From: Paracoccaceae bacterium
Lineage (GTDB): Bacteria > Pseudomonadota > Alphaproteobacteria > Rhodobacterales > Rhodobacteraceae
DNA length: 40,846 bases
Assembly (NCBI GenBank): GCA_030148005.1
Contig: JASBUI010000030.1
Location: forward strand, 1 to 40,846
Direction: 5' to 3'
The notes under the pieces are model-generated. The model ran no database searches and had not been told where the DNA came from. It saw only the letters and a list, made by a program, of their open reading frames with translations. Both the position numbers and the translations under genes were made by a program. Positions 24,821 to 35,343 of this stretch are shown here, one piece after another (positions within the stretch are counted from its first letter, which is position 1; each line of letters begins with the position of its first letter).

Positions 24821-26560
24821 TTAGTTGTTTGCCCAACGGGCGACCAGTTCGTCGTAGTTAACGGTCATACCCTGTGGTTTCTCATTTGCCAGTTTCGGCT
24901 TGGGTGCGCCGGGTTTGGCCAGCCATTCGGCAGGGTCCACCTCGGGGTTGAGGCGCGGACCACAGCCGCCATAGACGTTGGCAGCCTCATCAGCGGCCTG
25001 CATCCGGGCCATGGTGATGTCCATCTCCTCGGCAAGGCGGTCCATCGCCTCTTGCGGGGTGAAGGCACCCGAGTTCACGTCACCGATCTGCTGCCACCAG
25101 ATCTGGGCCAGCTTTGGATAGTCGGGAACGTTGATACCCGTCGGCGACCATGCAACGCGGTCAGGCGAGCGATAGAACTCGACAAGGCCGCCAAGCTTTG
25201 GCGCACGCTCGGTAAAGCTTTCGTGGCGCACCGTGCTGTCGCGGATAAAGGTCAGACCCACGTGGCTTTTCTTGACGTCGACCGTCTTGGAGACGACGAA
25301 CTGAGCGTAAAGCCATGCAGCCTTGGCGCGGTTCTCGGGCGTGGATTTCAGGATCGTCCATGATCCCACGTCCTGATAGCCGACCTTCTGGCCTTCTTCC
25401 CAATAGGGGCCGTGCGGGCTTGGTGCCATGCGCCACAGCGGATTGCCATCGCCGTCCACCGTGTTGTTGCCTTCCGAGCGCGGCTTTACCATGTCGGCGG
25501 TAAAGGCCGTGTACCAGAAGATCTGTTGCGCAACGTTGCCTTGGCTGAGAGCCGGAAGCGACTGGTAGAAGTCAAAGCTTGCCGCACCCGGAGGCGCATA
25601 GTTGCGAAGCCATTCGTCCCACTTGCGGATCGCATAGACCGCCGCAGGGCCGTTGGCCGCACCGCCGCGCGAGACGCTTGCGCCCGCAGGGTTGCACGAT
25701 CCCGCTTCCATGCGGATGCCCCATTCGTCAACCGGACGACCGTTGGGTTCCCCCTTGTCGCCGGCGCCGGCCATCGACAGCCATGCATCGGTCATCCGCC
25801 AGCCAAGGTCAGGCGCGCGTTTGCCGTAATCCATGTGGCCATAGATCGTGGTTCCGTCGATCGTCTTGACGTCCTTGGAAAAGAACTCGGCGATGTCCTC
25901 ATAGGCGGACCAGTTGACCGGAACGCCCAGATCATAGCCGTATTTCGCCTTGAAGGCCGTCTTGAGGTCTTCGCGGTCGAACCAGTCCTTGCGGAACCAG
26001 TAAAGGTTCGCGAACTGCTGGTCGGGCAGCTGGTAAAGCGCCCCATCCGGGCCGGTGGTAAACTCGGTCCCGATGAAATCGGCCAGGTCAAGGCCGGGGT
26101 TGGTCACCGCCGCACCAGCACCGGTCATCCAGTCGGACAGATTCACGGCAAGTTGCAAACGCGAATGCGTACCGATCAGGTCACTGTCGTTGACATAGGC
26201 GTCATAAAGGTTCCGCCCGGTCTGCATCTGGGTCTGGACGGCCTGTACGACCTCGCCTTCGCCAAGAATCTGGTGGTTCACCTTGATACCGGTGATTTCC
26301 TGAAATGCCTTGGTAAGAACTTCGCTTTCGTAGGAATGCGTTGGAATGCCTTCGCTGAGAACGTTGATTTCCATTCCAGCAAAGGGTTGTGCAGCATCGA
26401 TGAACCATTTCATCTCGGCCATCTGATCGGCTTTGCTAAGCACCGATGGCTGAAATTCCTGGTCTATCCATTTCTGAGCGGCCGCTTCATCGGCCAAAGC
26501 TGTAGTGGGCCCCGCAAGCACGGCTGTTACCGCGACTGCGGAGAGCAGATACTTGCGCAT
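24821..26560 (-). CDS. glpV: Glycerol ABC transporter substrate-binding protein GlpV
   Basis: Periplasmic receptor, 579 residues, much longer than UgpB (436) and typical for the GlpV class. Signal peptide 1-23 (MRKYLLSAVAVTAVLAGPTT, then ALA), mature start DEAAAQKWIDQEFQPS. Family features: INVLSEGIPTHSYESEVLTK, YDAYVNDSDLIGTHSR, YQLPDQQFANLYWFRKDWF and YQDVGSWTILK. A very strong Shine-Dalgarno site (GGGAGGAG, 26566-26573) precedes ATG 26558-26560. First gene of glpV-S-T-P-Q-DUF2160. No glycerol kinase, glpD or glpR lies in the window. Confidence 0.92.
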   Translation of the reverse strand: MRKYLLSAVAVTAVLAGPTTALADEAAAQKWIDQEFQPSVLSKADQMAEMKWFIDAAQPFAGMEINVLSEGIPTHSYESEVLTKAFQEITGIKVNHQILGEGEVVQAVQTQMQTGRNLYDAYVNDSDLIGTHSRLQLAVNLSDWMTGAGAAVTNPGLDLADFIGTEFTTGPDGALYQLPDQQFANLYWFRKDWFDREDLKTAFKAKYGYDLGVPVNWSAYEDIAEFFSKDVKTIDGTTIYGHMDYGKRAPDLGWRMTDAWLSMAGAGDKGEPNGRPVDEWGIRMEAGSCNPAGASVSRGGAANGPAAVYAIRKWDEWLRNYAPPGAASFDFYQSLPALSQGNVAQQIFWYTAFTADMVKPRSEGNNTVDGDGNPLWRMAPSPHGPYWEEGQKVGYQDVGSWTILKSTPENRAKAAWLYAQFVVSKTVDVKKSHVGLTFIRDSTVRHESFTERAPKLGGLVEFYRSPDRVAWSPTGINVPDYPKLAQIWWQQIGDVNSGAFTPQEAMDRLAEEMDITMARMQAADEAANVYGGCGPRLNPEVDPAEWLAKPGAPKPKLANEKPQGMTVNYDELVARWANN

Positions 26561-26664
26561 CTTATCTCCTCCCTTGAGATTATATGAGCCGGATCTCGCC
26601 GACTGCTGCAGTGTCGATGCAAACTCACGATTTTGTCAAACTAAAAAGTTAGTAGATGCTGAAA

Positions 26665-26690
26665 AAACGCGCACATTTCTGTACGCGTTT
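26665..26690. promoter_or_regulatory. 26-bp dyad upstream of glpV, candidate operator
   Basis: AAACGCG (26665-26671) faces CGCGTTT (26684-26690), with inner ACA/TGT also pairing around TTTC. It lies about 105 bp upstream of glpV in an AT-rich stretch. A TTGACA (minus strand, 26634-26639) between dyad and gene could be a -35 but has only a weak -10, and TATAAA (26693-26698) abuts the dyad. Regulator unknown. Confidence 0.45.
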
Positions 26691-26760
26691 GTTTTATATG
26701 ACAAATTTTTAGGGCAATCGGGGCTTTGGCAAAACGGCCAAGGCCCCATTTTGGCCGCTG

Positions 26761-27156
26761 TCAGCCGTTTGCGATCGTGGCCAGGTTGTTCAGGATCGGA
26801 CATTCGGGGCGGTTGTCGCCCGAGCAGGAAGACACCAGTGTCTTCAGCGTATCGCGCATCGCGTTCAGGTCGGCAATCTTGGTCTCTATCTGGGCCAGAT
26901 GCTCTTTGGCGATGTTGCGCACATCGGCGCTTGCGCGTTCCTTGTCTTCCCAAAGCGCCAAGAGGTTACGGCAGTTTTCGATCGTGAAACCAAGCGCCCT
27001 TGCCCGCCCCATGAAGGCCAGCTTGTGCATGTCCGTTTCGCGAAAGACACGATAGCCGTTGGTATCGCGCGGCGGGGTCACAAGGCCGATATCCTCATAG
27101 TAGCGGATGGTCTTTGGCGGGATGCCCGAGCGGGCGGCGACGTCACCGATATTCAT
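26761..27156 (-). CDS. cueR: Cu(I)-responsive MerR-family regulator CueR
   Basis: 131-residue activator that twists its over-long promoter on binding Cu(I). MerR helix-turn-helix at the N-terminus (MNIGDVAARSGIPPKTIRYY, then EDIGLVTPPR), a long coiled-coil dimerisation helix, and C-terminal metal loop CSGDNRPEC, the CueR pattern of two Cys about 8 apart. The gene follows copA by 12 bp in the same operon. It therefore appears to be expressed from the promoter it activates. Confidence 0.93.
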   Translation of the reverse strand: MNIGDVAARSGIPPKTIRYYEDIGLVTPPRDTNGYRVFRETDMHKLAFMGRARALGFTIENCRNLLALWEDKERASADVRNIAKEHLAQIETKIADLNAMRDTLKTLVSSCSGDNRPECPILNNLATIANG

Positions 27157-27168
27157 GACATATGTCTC

Positions 27169-29712
<2,544 letters not shown>

Positions 29713-29753
29713 TTTTGCACCTCAAAGGCATTGCTGAAATTGCTTCAACATTG

Positions 29754-29784
29754 CAGATAAGGTTTCCAGTGACTGGAAGGTCAA
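29754..29784 (-). promoter_or_regulatory. CueR-type promoter of copA-cueR
   Basis: On the minus strand, TTGACC (-35, 29779-29784) and TATCTG (-10, 29754-29759) are 19 bp apart, the over-long spacing typical of MerR-family promoters. The spacer holds the dyad TTCCAGT-C-ACTGGAA, which matches the known CueR box style (CCTTCC...GGAAGG). Expected transcription start about 35 nt before the copA ATG. Confidence 0.88.
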
Positions 29785-29821
29785 GGGGCAAGTGCAAAAA
29801 CTTTGCCCCCTGCCGGAAAAC

Positions 29822-30625
29822 TCAGGGTTTCAGGCGGTATCCCGTGCGGAAGAACCAGTGGCAGATCGCGATCATCACGACAAGCGAGACGGTAACGAAC
29901 AAAAGCCCAAAGGCCGGGCTGGCGTCCGAAACGCCCAGAATGCTGAAGCGCGCGCCATCGATGAGATAAAAGATCGGGTTGGCATGGGTCAGATCGCGCA
30001 GAACCTTCGGCAAAGCCTCGACCGAATAGAAAGTGCCCGACAGAAAGGCCAGCGGCGTGATCAGAAAGTTGGTGATCGCCGCCATCTGGTCGAACTTGCG
30101 CGCAAAGATCGAGGCAAAGATGCCCAGCGCGCCCATGAAGGCCGACCCAAGGATGATGAAGGCAATGGCGTAAAGCGGATGGGCGATGCCGATCCCCAGC
30201 ACAAGCCACATCGCCGCGATCATCGCCACGGCCACCAAAAGCCCGCGTCCGATGCCGCCGATCAGATAGCCAAGCACGATCTCTAGCGGAGAAAGCGGCG
30301 GCATCAGCGTATCGACGATATTGCCCTGCACTTTGGCAGCCATGATCGACGAGGACGTATTGGCAAAGGCGTTTTGGATCACCGTCATCATCATCAGGCC
30401 CGGCGCAAGGAAGGTCAGGTATGGCACGCCCATCACTTCACCCCTTTGCGGGCCGATGGCGATGGAAAAGACCAAAAGGAAAAGCCCCGCCGTAATCAGC
30501 GGCGCGGCAACCGTCTGGGCCCAGATATTGAAGAAGCGGCGAAACTCACGCTCTCCCAGCGTAAACAGCCCCATCCAGTTGACCCGGCCAAAACGGCGTT
30601 TGCCCATTCCTGTGGTTTTTGCCAT
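29822..30625 (-). CDS. ABC-2 type transporter permease
   Basis: 267 residues from ATG 30623-30625 with AAGGAG 7 nt upstream; longer in-frame starts run into the divergent gcrA gene and are rejected. About six hydrophobic spans (APLITAGLFLLVFSIAIG; FLAPGLMMMTVIQNAF; GLLVAVAMIAAMWLVLGIG; YAIAFIILGSAFMGALG; LITPLAFLSGTFYSV; FGLLFVTVSLVVMIAICHWF). The block PLSPLEIVLGYLIGGIGRGL is typical of the ABC-2 permease family that exports polysaccharides, lipids or drugs. No ATP-binding partner is encoded next to it, so the substrate cannot be guessed. It is upstream of copA on the same strand, but copA has its own promoter. Confidence 0.85.
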   Translation of the reverse strand: MAKTTGMGKRRFGRVNWMGLFTLGEREFRRFFNIWAQTVAAPLITAGLFLLVFSIAIGPQRGEVMGVPYLTFLAPGLMMMTVIQNAFANTSSSIMAAKVQGNIVDTLMPPLSPLEIVLGYLIGGIGRGLLVAVAMIAAMWLVLGIGIAHPLYAIAFIILGSAFMGALGIFASIFARKFDQMAAITNFLITPLAFLSGTFYSVEALPKVLRDLTHANPIFYLIDGARFSILGVSDASPAFGLLFVTVSLVVMIAICHWFFRTGYRLKP

Positions 30626-30653
30626 AGTAACGCTCCTTGATTTTCTGCACCGC

Positions 30654-30681
30654 TTGTATCCCGAGCCGGGGTGATTAAAAT
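30654..30681 (+). promoter_or_regulatory. Candidate gcrA promoter
   Basis: TTGTAT (30654-30659) and TAAAAT (30676-30681, 5 of 6 to consensus) are 16 bp apart, placing the start near 30688 and giving a leader of about 60 nt. The -35 match is poor, so an activator may be needed. Confidence 0.4.
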
Positions 30682-30704
30682 AGGGCTTAGAAGAATTTCT
30701 CAAG

Positions 30705-30730
30705 ACGGTCCGGCGATGCGGGCCGTTTTT
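30705..30730 (+). terminator. Terminator-like hairpin in the gcrA leader
   Basis: ACGGTCC (30705-30711) pairs with GGGCCGT (30720-30726) through one G-U pair and an 8-nt loop, directly followed by TTTT. It lies between the likely promoter and the Shine-Dalgarno site (AAAGGA), ending 16 nt before the ATG. It could act as an attenuator. Confidence 0.5.
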
Positions 30731-30746
30731 ATCCAAAGGAACACCT

Positions 30747-31307
30747 ATGTCTTGGACGGATGAACGCGTCGATCTGCTGAAGAAGCTTTGGGGCGAAGGC
30801 CAGAGCGCCAGCCAGATCGCGAAGGAACTTGGCGGCGTGACCCGCAATGCGGTGATCGGCAAAGTGCATCGGCTTGGCCTGTCCAACCGTGCCGGCGCAA
30901 CCCCGGCCAAGACGGCCGAGAAAAAGCCGGCCAAGGCCAAGACCGAAGAAACCGCAAAGGCGGCCGCCGCGCCGCCGCCAAAGCCCGAACCGGTCAGCGC
31001 CGCGCCCAAGCCTTCGCTTCCCGCGCGCAAACAGATCATTCCCGCAGGCCAGCCGCTTCCGCCGCAGCCTTCGGCAAATGAGATCAGCCCCGAGGCGCTT
31101 GCCAGCGTGCGCGAGGTCGAAAAGAAGGCCAAGAAGATCAGCCTGATGGAACTGACTGAGCGGACCTGCAAATGGCCGATCGGCGATCCGGCTACTGAAG
31201 AGTTCTGGTTCTGCGGCCTGTCGGTTCAGGCGGGCAAACCCTATTGCGAGGCGCATGTCGGCGTGGCGTTCCAGCCAATGTCATCGCGCCGCGACCGCCG
31301 CCGCTAA
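30747..31307 (+). CDS. gcrA: GcrA cell-cycle regulator
   Basis: Alphaproteobacterial transcription factor that binds sigma-70 RNA polymerase and methylated GANTC promoters, acting with CcrM and CtrA. 186 residues: N-terminal DNA-binding helices MSWTDERVDLLKKLWGEGQS and ITKEL-like SQIAKELGGVTRNAVIGKVHRLGL (to about 45), an Ala/Lys/Pro-rich linker (50-110), and a C-terminal domain with LMELTERTCKWPIGDP and FCGLSVQAGKPYCEAH, the sigma-binding part. Diverges from the ABC-2 permease; bounded on the right by a strong bidirectional terminator. Confidence 0.95.
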   Translation: MSWTDERVDLLKKLWGEGQSASQIAKELGGVTRNAVIGKVHRLGLSNRAGATPAKTAEKKPAKAKTEETAKAAAAPPPKPEPVSAAPKPSLPARKQIIPAGQPLPPQPSANEISPEALASVREVEKKAKKISLMELTERTCKWPIGDPATEEFWFCGLSVQAGKPYCEAHVGVAFQPMSSRRDRRR

Positions 31308-31327
31308 ACCGGCCAAAGCCGAAAACG

Positions 31328-31366
31328 AAAACCGCCCCGCGCCAGATGGCCGGGGCGGTTTTCTTT
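31328..31366. terminator. Bidirectional rho-independent terminator between gcrA and the AsmA gene
   Basis: AAAACCGCCCCG (31328-31339) pairs with CGGGGCGGTTTT (31351-31362) over an 11-nt loop, followed by CTTTT on the plus strand and flanked by an A-rich run that becomes T-rich on the minus strand. It serves both convergent genes. Confidence 0.88.
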
Positions 31367-31374
31367 TGTCTGGT

Positions 31375-33450
31375 TCAGTTGCCGCCGCCCAGAATGTTCA
31401 AAAGGCCCTTCTTGGCCTCTTCGCGCAGCTTTTGTTCAAGCTGCTGTTCCAGCGTCAGCGCCGGCTTTGGCTCTGGCGCGGGCGAGGTTGCGGGCGCCTC
31501 TGCCGCTGGCGCGGTCTGCGGCTCTGCCGGCGCGGGCGCGGGCGCGGGGGCCGGTTCAGCGGGCGCTGGGGCCGGTGCCGGCTCTGGCGTCGTCGGCGTC
31601 AGGCCAAGCGCCTTTTCCGCCTCTGCCTGAAGCCGCGCCTTGAGGTTGTCACGCTCTTTGGCAAAGTTCTGATCGGCCAGCGCCTTTACATCCAGACCGT
31701 ATTTGGGATTGGCCCAAGTGCCCGAGATTTGCAGCGGCACCCGGATCCCGCCCGTCCCATCAGCGCCCTGAAGCGCGGCAGGCGTTACCGTGTAGTTGAT
31801 CACCTGCTCACCGATACCGACCGTGCCCTTGCCCGTCGCCGTCAGCAGCGGCGCCTTGAAGACAAGATCGTCATTGCTCAGAACGCCCTTGTCGATGGCA
31901 AAGGTCGTGTCGATCCGGTCAAAGATCGTCTTTTGCCCCGCACCCACAAAGGACGGATCAAGGTTGCGGATCATGCCGACGATATCGAGGCCCAAAAGCT
32001 CTCCTTTCCCGACGTTGAAGGCGCCGGATCCCGAAAGGCTTTTCATGATCGAATCGACCGAGTTGCCCGAGCCAAGGAACTTGACTTGAAGATCGGACTG
32101 ACCGATCAGCCGCTCATATCCCGTCAGGTCCTTCATCAGCGGCTGGATCTGCACCCCTGCAAGGTTCAGATCACCGCCCACCGAAAGCCCGCCGCGCCCG
32201 TTGACCACGAACTGGCCCTTGGCCCTGCCCTGATAGGCCTGCACATCGTTCAAGGCAAAGACGACGCGCCGGTCGGTCAGCGTCATGCGCACCCGGGTCG
32301 GACCAAAGCGCAGCGCGCCAAGATCGATCCCGCCCGCCGAAAGCGAGATATCGGCGTCCAGCGCGCCAAGACCCGAAACATCGATCCGGTCCATGGGCCA
32401 GCTGGCGATACCGCCGTCCGACTTGGAAGAGCCATCGCTGGCAAGCAGTTTGGCAAAGTTCAGCTGCCCGCCCGAGAACCGCCCCGTCACGCGCGGCTTG
32501 GCCCCGATCACCACATCCGCCTCGCCGGTCAGGTCATTGCCATCAAGGCTTAGAACACCATTGCGCAGGAAAATCTTGTCGCCATCCGAAAAGGTGACCT
32601 TGCCCTTGACCGAAATCCGCTCGCCCATGCCCTTGGGCATTTTCGGCGGCGCCTGTCCGATGGCGCGGAAAAGCTGGGCCAGATCCTTGAGCGTGGCGTC
32701 TATCTGCATATCCGCGCCCACCGGCGACAGCGCAAGGATGCCGCCGAAATCGGCGGTCGAGTTACCGATGGAAACCTTGCCGCCCACGGTCTTGCCCTTA
32801 CCGGCCAGAAGATCGGCAAGGCTTTCGATCTTAAGCGTGGTATCCAGCGGCTCGCCGTTCAAAAACCCTTTGACCCTGACATCCATCGGCCCGTTGAAAT
32901 CGGGCAGCGTCAGGTCGATGTCGGTCTTTGTCAGCACCATCGCGGTGCCGGCGGCCCGGTCGAAATAGCTTATCTGCGCATCGCGGATCGTGCCCTTATC
33001 AAGCGAAAAGGCCGGAATGCCGCCCGATCCCTGAGCAGAGGTGCCGCCCGCCGCGGGCGCGGTCCCATCCGAAAGGTCCCAGTTCACCTGCCCATTGGGC
33101 GCTTTTTCCAGACGGATGCGGGGGCTGTCGATCACCACTTCGGTGACCTTGATCTCACCGCCGATAAGCGCGGCCAGATCGACGCCCACCGAAAGGTCTT
33201 CGGCTGAGACCATCGGCTGGCCATCTGTCCAGCTGGCATTGGCGATCGAAACCTGCCCGATGCGCACGCCCAGCGTCGGCCAGACCGAGGGCGAGATATC
33301 GCCGGCGATGGTCATCTGACGGCCCGTGGCCTTTTCAAAGCGATCCGTGACAACCGCCGCGATCCGGTCGGACGGCAAGAGCAGAACGGTGACAATCGCC
33401 ACCAGGACCAGAACCACCAAACCGGTAAAAACTCGTACTATCCAACGCAT
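31375..33450 (-). CDS. AsmA family protein
   Basis: 691 residues. N-terminal signal anchor (WIVRVFTGLVVLVLVAIVTVLLLP), then the AsmA N-terminal signature (FEKATGRQMTIAGDISPSVWP, TLGVRIGQVSIANASW) and long repeating beta structure, ending with the AsmA_2 region (ALNDVQAYQGRAKGQFVVNG; GSGAFNVGKGELLGLDIVGM). AsmA-like proteins are thought to be periplasmic bridges for phospholipid movement to the outer membrane. After the core comes a Pro/Ala-rich low-complexity stretch (about 613-660), then a charged helix (LEQQLEQKLREEAKKGLLNI). Convergent with gcrA, sharing its terminator. Confidence 0.9.
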   Translation of the reverse strand: MRWIVRVFTGLVVLVLVAIVTVLLLPSDRIAAVVTDRFEKATGRQMTIAGDISPSVWPTLGVRIGQVSIANASWTDGQPMVSAEDLSVGVDLAALIGGEIKVTEVVIDSPRIRLEKAPNGQVNWDLSDGTAPAAGGTSAQGSGGIPAFSLDKGTIRDAQISYFDRAAGTAMVLTKTDIDLTLPDFNGPMDVRVKGFLNGEPLDTTLKIESLADLLAGKGKTVGGKVSIGNSTADFGGILALSPVGADMQIDATLKDLAQLFRAIGQAPPKMPKGMGERISVKGKVTFSDGDKIFLRNGVLSLDGNDLTGEADVVIGAKPRVTGRFSGGQLNFAKLLASDGSSKSDGGIASWPMDRIDVSGLGALDADISLSAGGIDLGALRFGPTRVRMTLTDRRVVFALNDVQAYQGRAKGQFVVNGRGGLSVGGDLNLAGVQIQPLMKDLTGYERLIGQSDLQVKFLGSGNSVDSIMKSLSGSGAFNVGKGELLGLDIVGMIRNLDPSFVGAGQKTIFDRIDTTFAIDKGVLSNDDLVFKAPLLTATGKGTVGIGEQVINYTVTPAALQGADGTGGIRVPLQISGTWANPKYGLDVKALADQNFAKERDNLKARLQAEAEKALGLTPTTPEPAPAPAPAEPAPAPAPAPAEPQTAPAAEAPATSPAPEPKPALTLEQQLEQKLREEAKKGLLNILGGGN

Positions 33451-33599
33451 GATCTTAGCCCCATTGTTAACCGCGCCATTCTAGGCGCAATCGCAGCGGA
33501 TGCAAAGCAACGCCGCCGCCCCATCCGACGTTTTGAAAGATAGTGCCTGATGCCCCTGCGGCAAGGTGGCCGGCGTGATCGGGCCGATGATCTGAACCT

Positions 33600-33628
33600 T
33601 TGATCTTGGCCCCGGCGCAGGCTATAGC
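33600..33628 (+). promoter_or_regulatory. Promoter placed for a leaderless rimO transcript
   Basis: TTGATC (33600-33605) and TATAGC (33623-33628) are exactly 17 bp apart. The -10 ends 6 nt before the rimO ATG (33635), so transcription would begin at or next to the start codon. No Shine-Dalgarno site is visible. Confidence 0.5.
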
Positions 33629-33634
33629 GGCGCG

Positions 33635-35017
33635 ATGAGCCAGAACCCACCTTCCCTTCGCCCCGACCTTGCCCCCAAGGCGCGCATCAATGAGCCTGCC
33701 CGCGACGGCCAGCCAAAGATTGGCATGGTCAGCCTTGGCTGCCCCAAGGCGCTGGTTGACAGCGAACGCATACTGACACGGCTGCGCGCCGAAGGCTATG
33801 CCATCTCGCCCGACTATCCCGGCGCCGATGCGGTGATCGTCAACACCTGCGGCTTTCTGGACAGTGCCAAGGCCGAAAGCCTAGACGCCATTGGCGAGGC
33901 TTTGACCGAGAACGGCCGCGTCATCGTCACCGGCTGTCTGGGCGCCGAGCCTGAGTATATCACCGGAGTGCATCCGCGCGTTCTGGCCGTCACCGGCCCG
34001 CATCAGTACGAACAGGTGCTGGATGCGGTGCACAAGGCCGTCCCGCCAAGCCCCGATCCCTTTATCGACCTGCTGCCCGCCTCTGGCGTATCGCTGACGC
34101 CGCGCCATTACAGCTATCTGAAGATCTCGGAAGGCTGCAATCACAAGTGCAAGTTCTGCATCATCCCCGATATGCGCGGCAAACTGGCCAGCCGCCCGGC
34201 CCATGCGGTTCTGCGCGAGGCTGAAAAGCTGGCCGAGGCGGGGGTGAAGGAACTTTTGGTGATCTCTCAGGACACCTCGGCCTATGGCGTTGATCGCCGC
34301 TACGACAGCCACCCGTGGAAGGGCGGCGAGGTGCGCAGCCACATCACCGATCTGTCACGCGCCCTTGGTGATCTGGGCGTCTGGGTGCGCCTGCACTATG
34401 TCTATCCTTACCCGCATGTGCGCGATCTGATCCCGCTGATGGCCGAGGGCCGCGTCCTGCCCTATCTGGACATCCCCTTTCAGCACGCCCACCCCGATGT
34501 TCTGCGCCGCATGGCGCGCCCGCAGGCCGGGGCCAAGACGCTGGAAGAGATTGCCGCATGGCGTGCCATCTGCCCCGATATCACCCTGCGCTCTACCTTT
34601 ATCGTCGGCTACCCCGGCGAGACCGAGGCAGAGTTCCAGACCCTTCTGGACTGGATGGATGAGGCTCAGCTGGACCGGGTTGGATGCTTTCAGTACGAGA
34701 ACGTTGCAGGCGCGCGGTCAAACGCCCTGCCAGGTCACGTCGCCCAAGAGGTCAAACAGGACCGCTGGGACCGCTTCATGGCCAAGGCGCAAGAGATATC
34801 CGAGGCGAAACTGGCCGCCAAGGTTGGCCAGCGCATCGAGGTCATCGTCGATGAGATCGACGCCGAAGCCGCCACCTGCCGCACCAAGGGCGACGCCCCC
34901 GAGATCGACGGGAACCTCTTTATCGACGAAGGTTTTGAAGCGCTGAAGCCCGGCGACATCGTCAGCGTCGAAGTGGACGAGGCGGGCGAGTATGATCTGT
35001 GGGGGCGGTTGGTTTAA
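33635..35017 (+). CDS. rimO: Ribosomal protein S12 methylthiotransferase RimO
   Basis: Radical-SAM methylthiotransferase that modifies the conserved Asp of ribosomal protein S12. 460 residues. N-terminal UPF0004 domain with three cluster Cys (36, 72, 101; [22 protein letters not shown]), radical-SAM motif CNHKCKFC (Cys 168, 172, 175), and a C-terminal TRAM domain ([14 protein letters not shown] onward). The N-terminal extension to ATG 33635 is usual for this group. No Shine-Dalgarno site; a promoter-like pair places the start at the ATG. Convergent with the DUF6455 gene, with a 4-bp overlap. Confidence 0.96.
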   Translation: MSQNPPSLRPDLAPKARINEPARDGQPKIGMVSLGCPKALVDSERILTRLRAEGYAISPDYPGADAVIVNTCGFLDSAKAESLDAIGEALTENGRVIVTGCLGAEPEYITGVHPRVLAVTGPHQYEQVLDAVHKAVPPSPDPFIDLLPASGVSLTPRHYSYLKISEGCNHKCKFCIIPDMRGKLASRPAHAVLREAEKLAEAGVKELLVISQDTSAYGVDRRYDSHPWKGGEVRSHITDLSRALGDLGVWVRLHYVYPYPHVRDLIPLMAEGRVLPYLDIPFQHAHPDVLRRMARPQAGAKTLEEIAAWRAICPDITLRSTFIVGYPGETEAEFQTLLDWMDEAQLDRVGCFQYENVAGARSNALPGHVAQEVKQDRWDRFMAKAQEISEAKLAAKVGQRIEVIVDEIDAEAATCRTKGDAPEIDGNLFIDEGFEALKPGDIVSVEVDEAGEYDLWGRLV

Positions 35018-35268
35018 CCCTTCGCCCGCTCAAACTCATCTGCGTTCTTGCAAAAGCCCGGGGCCGTCTCGGCGCCGTTTGGGTTTGCTTCAAGCCAGTG
35101 GCCACAGGCGGTGCCCTCGCGGCAGGTCAGGCAGCGGCGGAACATCTGGCCCATGTCGTCGGGCGTCATCTTTGCGGTCTGGATGCGTTCGTCAAAGTCG
35201 AACCCCACGGTATTGGCCATTGCGTGCAAAAGCTGGGCGTGGCGGTCGATCCTTTTGAATACGGACAT
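35014..35268 (-). CDS. DUF6455 small four-cysteine protein
   Basis: 84 residues from ATG 35266-35268 (an ATG 13 codons upstream is possible). Helical N-terminus with [13 protein letters not shown], then [13 protein letters not shown], and cysteines at 46, 49, 55 and 73 in a CxxC-x5-C-x17-C layout, with the end [13 protein letters not shown]. This is the DUF6455 pattern, seen widely in Rhodobacterales. Function unknown; the cysteines suggest a metal or Fe-S site, which is inference. No signal peptide. Overlaps the rimO 3' end by 4 bp. Confidence 0.82.
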   Translation of the reverse strand: MSVFKRIDRHAQLLHAMANTVGFDFDERIQTAKMTPDDMGQMFRRCLTCREGTACGHWLEANPNGAETAPGFCKNADEFERAKG

Positions 35269-35343
35269 GGTGCGAAGGCCCCCGGTTTGGTGCTGCATTT
35301 GGCCCAAACTACCCCGCCCCGCGCCGCGCCGCCTTGATCTGGA

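Noticed and set aside
26579..26584. Perfect TATAAT on the minus strand just before glpV
   Set aside because: Transcription would start inside the Shine-Dalgarno site (26566-26573) and no -35 is present at the right distance.
29822..31171. Longer in-frame start for the ABC-2 permease (449 codons)
   Set aside because: The extension runs through the divergent gcrA gene and a region with stem-loops; the ATG at 30625 has a good ribosome site and fits family length.
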